Below, in pieces: positions 34,721 through 38,155 of a stretch of 38,155 nt of DNA. The notes under the pieces were generated by a model, which had not been told where the DNA came from, searched no databases, and was given only the letters and a program-made list of their open reading frames with translations. The stretch covers positions 1 through 38,155 of the forward strand of contig JAFGQR010000182.1 in the NCBI GenBank assembly GCA_016935555.1. The letters run 5' to 3'. Each line of letters begins with the position of its first letter. Within the stretch, counting starts at the first letter, position 1. Source of the stretch: Verrucomicrobiota bacterium (GTDB lineage Bacteria > Verrucomicrobiota > Verrucomicrobiia > Limisphaerales > JAFGQR01). Both the position numbers and the translations under genes were made by a program.

Positions 34721-36514
34721 ATGGCGAGCAAAACGATTGCGAAGCTCAAACGCCTGAAGGACAAGACGGCGGCGCTCGTGGCAAAGACCAGGGGCGAGGA
34801 GTCGGTTGATTCGCCGGCGGATGCCTGGGACCGGGGCCTGCGTTTCTGCCGGCTGGTGGCGATTAGTTTCGTCGAGAACCGTTGCCCGGTTCGGGCGTCG
34901 GCGTTGGCCTACACGACGCTGCTGGCGCTGATCCCGTTGCTGGCCATCACGTTGAGCGTCACGACCAGCCTCCTCAAAAGCGAAGGCCAGAAACCCATCG
35001 AAACGCTCATCGACCGCCTGGTGGCTTATGTGGCTCCCGAACTGGACCTGGCCGTGCAGACCCGGCAGGAATCGCTCGCCCCGTCCCCGCTGGTGACCCA
35101 GGGCGATCTCCAGGACGTCGCCGGACTGCTCCAGGAACTGCGTCTGGCCACCAACACGCTCACTCAGTTGCTCACCAACCGCCTCGCGCCCCATGCCGGC
35201 CTCTGGAACAGCCCGGACTCGCCTGCAGAGCCCGACGACGCCTCACGGCGTCTCGGGCTGGTCCAGGCGCTCAACGAGTTGATCCAAGGCGAGACCCTTT
35301 ACGAGGCCGGCCGCTTCGAGAACATCCCCCTTCGCTCCACCACACTCGCGGCAGCCAAGGGCGATTCCGCCGGCGTGGACCGGGCACGGTTGAACCGGTG
35401 GCTGCTCGAAGACGCCTTTCCTGCGGCCCTGGCTCGAAGCGCGCTGACGCGGCGGCAGGAGGTGGTCGCGCGGATCACGGACTTCATCGCCAACATCCGC
35501 ACGGGGACGCTGACGGTGACGGGCACGATTGCGCTGGTGTTCATTGCGATTGGGCTGCTGCGGACAATCGAGGCGGCGTTCAACGACATTTGGGGGGTGA
35601 CCCGCGGGCGGGGCTGGCTGGCCAGCATCGTGCAATACTGGGCGCTGATCACCCTGGGCCCCCTGTTGGTGGCCGTCACCCTGGGCGTCACGTCGGGACC
35701 CTACGTCGCCGCCACGGCGCGGTGGATCACGGCCGTGCCGTTTGCGGTGCGGCTGGCACCGTTCGTGGTGCTGAGCTTGGGGTTTGCCGTGCTTTACAAG
35801 CTCATGCCCAACACCACGGTTCGATGGTCCGCGGCCCTGGTGGGCGGCACGGTGGGAGGGTGCCTGTGGCAGTTCAACAGCCTGTTCAGTTTCCTCTACG
35901 TGTCGCGGGTGGTCACCTACAGCACCATCTACGGCAGCCTCGGCGTGGTGCCGCTGTTTCTGGTCGGCCTGTATGTTTCGTGGTTGATCCTGCTCCTGGG
36001 CGCCCAGGTCGCCTACACCTTCCAAAACCTCCAGGCCTCCATCCAGGAACGCCAAACCCAGTCCGTCCACCAGCAGGGCCGCGAATTGGTGGGCTTGCAC
36101 CTCATCACCCAGATCGCCCGCCATTTCCACGCCGGACGTCCGGCACCCACCGCCCAGCAGCTGGCCGATGCCCTCGGCGTTCCTTCCCGCTTGTCCGCCC
36201 AAATCCTCGAAATCCTCCTCAAGGCCCGGCTCCTCATCGAGGTCGCCGACACCGAAACCCGCTACGCGCCCGCACGCCCCCTGGCCCGCATCACCGCCCA
36301 CGACGTGCTCGAGGCGCTGCGCACCGGTCAGGGCCGCGATATCCAAACCCGGCCGGACCCCGCGCGCGCGCTGGTGAACCGCGAGTTGGTCCGGTTCCGG
36401 CAGGCCGAACACGACGCGGCCCGGCAGGTGACCCTGGAAGACCTCGTGCAGCACGCCGAAGGAGACGACGCCCGCCAGTCCGTGGCGGACCTGAAGGAAG
36501 CGGGTCAGGGCTGA
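34721..36514 (+). CDS. YihY/BrkB (UPF0761) family membrane protein with a large insert
   Basis: The 597-residue protein belongs to the family once misnamed ribonuclease BN. A basic N-terminus leads to RASALAYTTLLALIPLLAITLSV (split at 58-80), the family's first helix motif. Further helices lie at about 262-283, 304-326, 341-360, 370-390 and 405-434, with the family signature YSTIYGSLGVVPLFLVGLY (400-418). Between helix 1 and helix 2 about 150 extra residues (roughly 100-255) are inserted compared with the ~290-residue E. coli YihY. The C-terminus (about 445-535) looks like a winged-helix domain (PTAQQLADALGVPSRLSAQIL), as in longer family members. Function is unknown. ATG 34721 is chosen because it is followed by the basic start; the upstream frame overlaps efp. 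The 3' end overlaps argH by 10 bases, tail to tail. Confidence 0.9.
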   Translation: MASKTIAKLKRLKDKTAALVAKTRGEESVDSPADAWDRGLRFCRLVAISFVENRCPVRASALAYTTLLALIPLLAITLSVTTSLLKSEGQKPIETLIDRLVAYVAPELDLAVQTRQESLAPSPLVTQGDLQDVAGLLQELRLATNTLTQLLTNRLAPHAGLWNSPDSPAEPDDASRRLGLVQALNELIQGETLYEAGRFENIPLRSTTLAAAKGDSAGVDRARLNRWLLEDAFPAALARSALTRRQEVVARITDFIANIRTGTLTVTGTIALVFIAIGLLRTIEAAFNDIWGVTRGRGWLASIVQYWALITLGPLLVAVTLGVTSGPYVAATARWITAVPFAVRLAPFVVLSLGFAVLYKLMPNTTVRWSAALVGGTVGGCLWQFNSLFSFLYVSRVVTYSTIYGSLGVVPLFLVGLYVSWLILLLGAQVAYTFQNLQASIQERQTQSVHQQGRELVGLHLITQIARHFHAGRPAPTAQQLADALGVPSRLSAQILEILLKARLLIEVADTETRYAPARPLARITAHDVLEALRTGQGRDIQTRPDPARALVNRELVRFRQAEHDAARQVTLEDLVQHAEGDDARQSVADLKEAGQG

Positions 36515-37917
36515 GCGCTGAGCAGTTTGCGCCACCGGGCCAGCTGGCGGCGCACCTCGTTGGTGCCGGGCCCGCCGGGCAGGTTGCGCCGGGCCAGCGC
36601 CTGCTGAAGGTTGAACACGGCCGGCGCATCCGCGCGAAAGGTCCTGTCGACGGCCTGAAGATCCTTGAGGGTGAGCTGGTCAAGAGGCGTGCCGCGGCGG
36701 TCGGCCAGGGCGACCACGGCTCCGACCACATGATGCGCCCGGCGGAAGGGCATCCCCTTCCGCACCAGATACTCCGCCAGGTCGGTGGCCAGCAGATGGG
36801 GATCGCTCGCGGCCGCTTCGCAGGCGGGGGCGTGGATGGTGGTATGGCGCAGCATGGGCGCCAGGACGCGCAACGTGGCGGCGACCGTGTCCACCGTGTC
36901 GAACAGCCGCTCCTTGTCTTCCTGCAAGTCGCGGTTGTAGGACATCGGCAGGCCCTTCAACAACGTGAGCAGCGCCACCAAGTTGCCGATCACGCGGCCC
37001 GACTTGCCCCGCGCCAACTCCGCAATGTCCGGGTTCTTCTTCTGCGGCATGAGCGAGGACCCGGTGGTGTAAGAGTCGGCAATCCGGATAAAGTCGAACT
37101 CGGCACTGGCCCAGAGCACAAGGTCCTCCGCCAGCCGCGACAGGTGCACCGCCAGCAAGGCCGCCACCCCGCAAAACTCCACCGCGAAATCGCGGTCGCT
37201 CACCGCATCCATCGAGTTGCGGGTCAACTTGGGCCGGCCGGCCGCGTCCACAAAACCCAGCTGCCTGGCCACAAATTCGCGGTCCAGCGGCAGGGTCGAA
37301 CCCGCCAGCGCGCCGCTGCCCAGCGGACACACGTTGGCGCGCACATAACAGCCGCCAAACCGTTGAATGTCCCGCTCCAGCATCTCCACATACGCCAACA
37401 AATGATGCGCCACCAACACCGGCTGGGCCCGCTGCAGATGGGTGTAGCCGGGCAGGCGGACCCCGGCATTGTGCGCGGCCAGGTCGACGAGCGCACGCTG
37501 CAGGTCGCGAACATCGCGGTTCAAGACGATGATGGCGTCGCGCACCCACATGCGCATGTCCAGCGCCACCTGGTCGTTGCGCGACCGCCCCGTGTGAAGC
37601 TTCGCACCCGCAGGCACCCGCCGCGTCAGCTCCGCCTCGATGTTCATGTGCACATCCTCAAACTCCGCCCGCCACCGGAACCGGCCCCGGAGAATGTCGG
37701 CCGCGATGCCCTCGAGGCCCCTGACGATGGCCCTGAGTTCGGCCTTGGCCAGCACCCCGATGCGATGCAGCATCCTCGCGTGGGCAATGGACCCCCGGAT
37801 GTCGTGCTCCCAAAGCCGCCAGTCGAACGACACCGATTCACTGAACCCCGCCGCCTCAACCGCCGGCCCGCCCTGGAACCGCCCGCTCCGTGCCACCACA
37901 GTGCTCTTCTTGCTCAT
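36505..37917 (-). CDS. argH: Argininosuccinate lyase
   Basis: The 470-residue cytoplasmic enzyme splits argininosuccinate to arginine and fumarate, the last step of arginine synthesis. The fumarase/aspartase-superfamily signature GSSLMPQKKNPD is at 286-297 with Ser287 as the expected catalytic base; YTHLQRAQP (158-166) provides His160; HTGRSRNDQVALD (108-120) and the RFQGGP start (13-18) are family blocks. Length is normal (about 460). ATG 37917 is chosen because it directly precedes the conserved N-terminus; the frame is open to 38061 but Arg-rich. The gene lies 43 bases after the stop of the truncated gene at the window edge and may be cotranscribed with it. Confidence 0.96.
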   Translation of the reverse strand: MSKKSTVVARSGRFQGGPAVEAAGFSESVSFDWRLWEHDIRGSIAHARMLHRIGVLAKAELRAIVRGLEGIAADILRGRFRWRAEFEDVHMNIEAELTRRVPAGAKLHTGRSRNDQVALDMRMWVRDAIIVLNRDVRDLQRALVDLAAHNAGVRLPGYTHLQRAQPVLVAHHLLAYVEMLERDIQRFGGCYVRANVCPLGSGALAGSTLPLDREFVARQLGFVDAAGRPKLTRNSMDAVSDRDFAVEFCGVAALLAVHLSRLAEDLVLWASAEFDFIRIADSYTTGSSLMPQKKNPDIAELARGKSGRVIGNLVALLTLLKGLPMSYNRDLQEDKERLFDTVDTVAATLRVLAPMLRHTTIHAPACEAAASDPHLLATDLAEYLVRKGMPFRRAHHVVGAVVALADRRGTPLDQLTLKDLQAVDRTFRADAPAVFNLQQALARRNLPGGPGTNEVRRQLARWRKLLSAQP

Positions 37918-37960
37918 GCGTCGCTTGGAAAGCCGCACCTCTTGACCCGGCTCCGGGCCG

Positions 37961-38155
37961 TCAAACGACCGTTCCCGCCTGCGCATCGGCGGGAGGTTCC
38001 TTCCGCAAATCCGTCTCGTCCGGAGACGCCTCGGCCGGCGCAGTCGGCACAGCCGGTTCAACCGCGTTGGCCAGGGACGCGGATTCGGTTGCGGCGGCTG
38101 GCGGCGCCGGCTCGGGCGGATCGGTGGGCTGGGTTGGTTCGGCCGAGACGGCCAG
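37961..38155 (-). CDS. C-terminal end of a minus-strand gene (partial), Ala/Pro/Glu-rich tail
   Basis: A minus-strand frame is open from the window edge at 38155 to a TGA at 37961-37963, giving 64 residues rich in Ala, Pro, Glu and Thr, ending in DAQAGTVV. It has no internal ATG that would make a sensible separate gene, and it lies just upstream of argH on the same strand. It is most likely the disordered C-terminal tail of a protein encoded beyond the window; its identity cannot be told from this part. Confidence 0.5.
   Translation of the reverse strand: MAVSAEPTQPTDPPEPAPPAAATESASLANAVEPAVPTAPAEASPDETDLRKEPPADAQAGTVV

Overview
The window looks like a piece of chromosome from a GC-rich member of the Verrucomicrobiota, probably near the Limisphaerales/Pedosphaera group. 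This assignment is inferred, not read from a marker gene. It rests on a giant secreted CotH/lamin-tail/LamG protein that ends in a domain typical of verrucomicrobial exported proteins, an EF-P with an Asn loop tip, and period-6 GATT/GAG-type tracts between genes. No rRNA, tRNA, CRISPR array, insertion sequence or phage gene was seen.

Left part (1-15.7 kb): exported proteins. A 2019-residue multidomain surface protein on the + strand (CotH kinase-like, three lamin-tail domains, LamG, chitobiase-C-like domains, beta-helix) converges on a minus-strand pair encoding a DUF3300 lipoprotein and a DUF2950 protein. Upstream of that pair, on the same strand, lies a 2145-residue exported protein whose middle resembles the MG1/MG2 part of alpha-2-macroglobulins but has no thioester motif.

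Centre (16.3-26.1 kb, + strand): a uroporphyrinogen-decarboxylase-superfamily protein; a complete ybhG-ybhF-ybhS-ybhR exporter operon with 4-base stop/start overlaps; then three sugar genes. These encode a LegC/PglE-type aminotransferase, a UDP-GlcNAc 4,6-dehydratase and a membrane phosphoglycosyl transferase. Together they could make a 4-amino-4,6-dideoxy-HexNAc nucleotide sugar and load it onto a polyprenyl phosphate to begin a surface glycan. The N-acetyltransferase expected for a diNAcBac-like sugar is absent here.

Right-centre (26.1-32.6 kb, - strand): an RND adaptor lipoprotein and its RND pump, then an exported SAM-methyltransferase-like protein, then the tRNA thiolase mnmA, whose 3' end overlaps the phosphoglycosyl transferase gene tail to tail.

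Right end (32.9-38.2 kb): housekeeping genes. A PfkB-family sugar kinase lies behind a G-quadruplex-like hexamer tract. It is followed by elongation factor P (efp), a YihY/BrkB-type membrane protein with a large insert, argininosuccinate lyase (argH), and the C-terminal tail of a further minus-strand gene cut by the window edge. Convergent pairs are packed very tightly (gaps of 4-6 bases or overlaps of 10-46 bases). Start sites, domain limits and residue numbers were worked out by eye.
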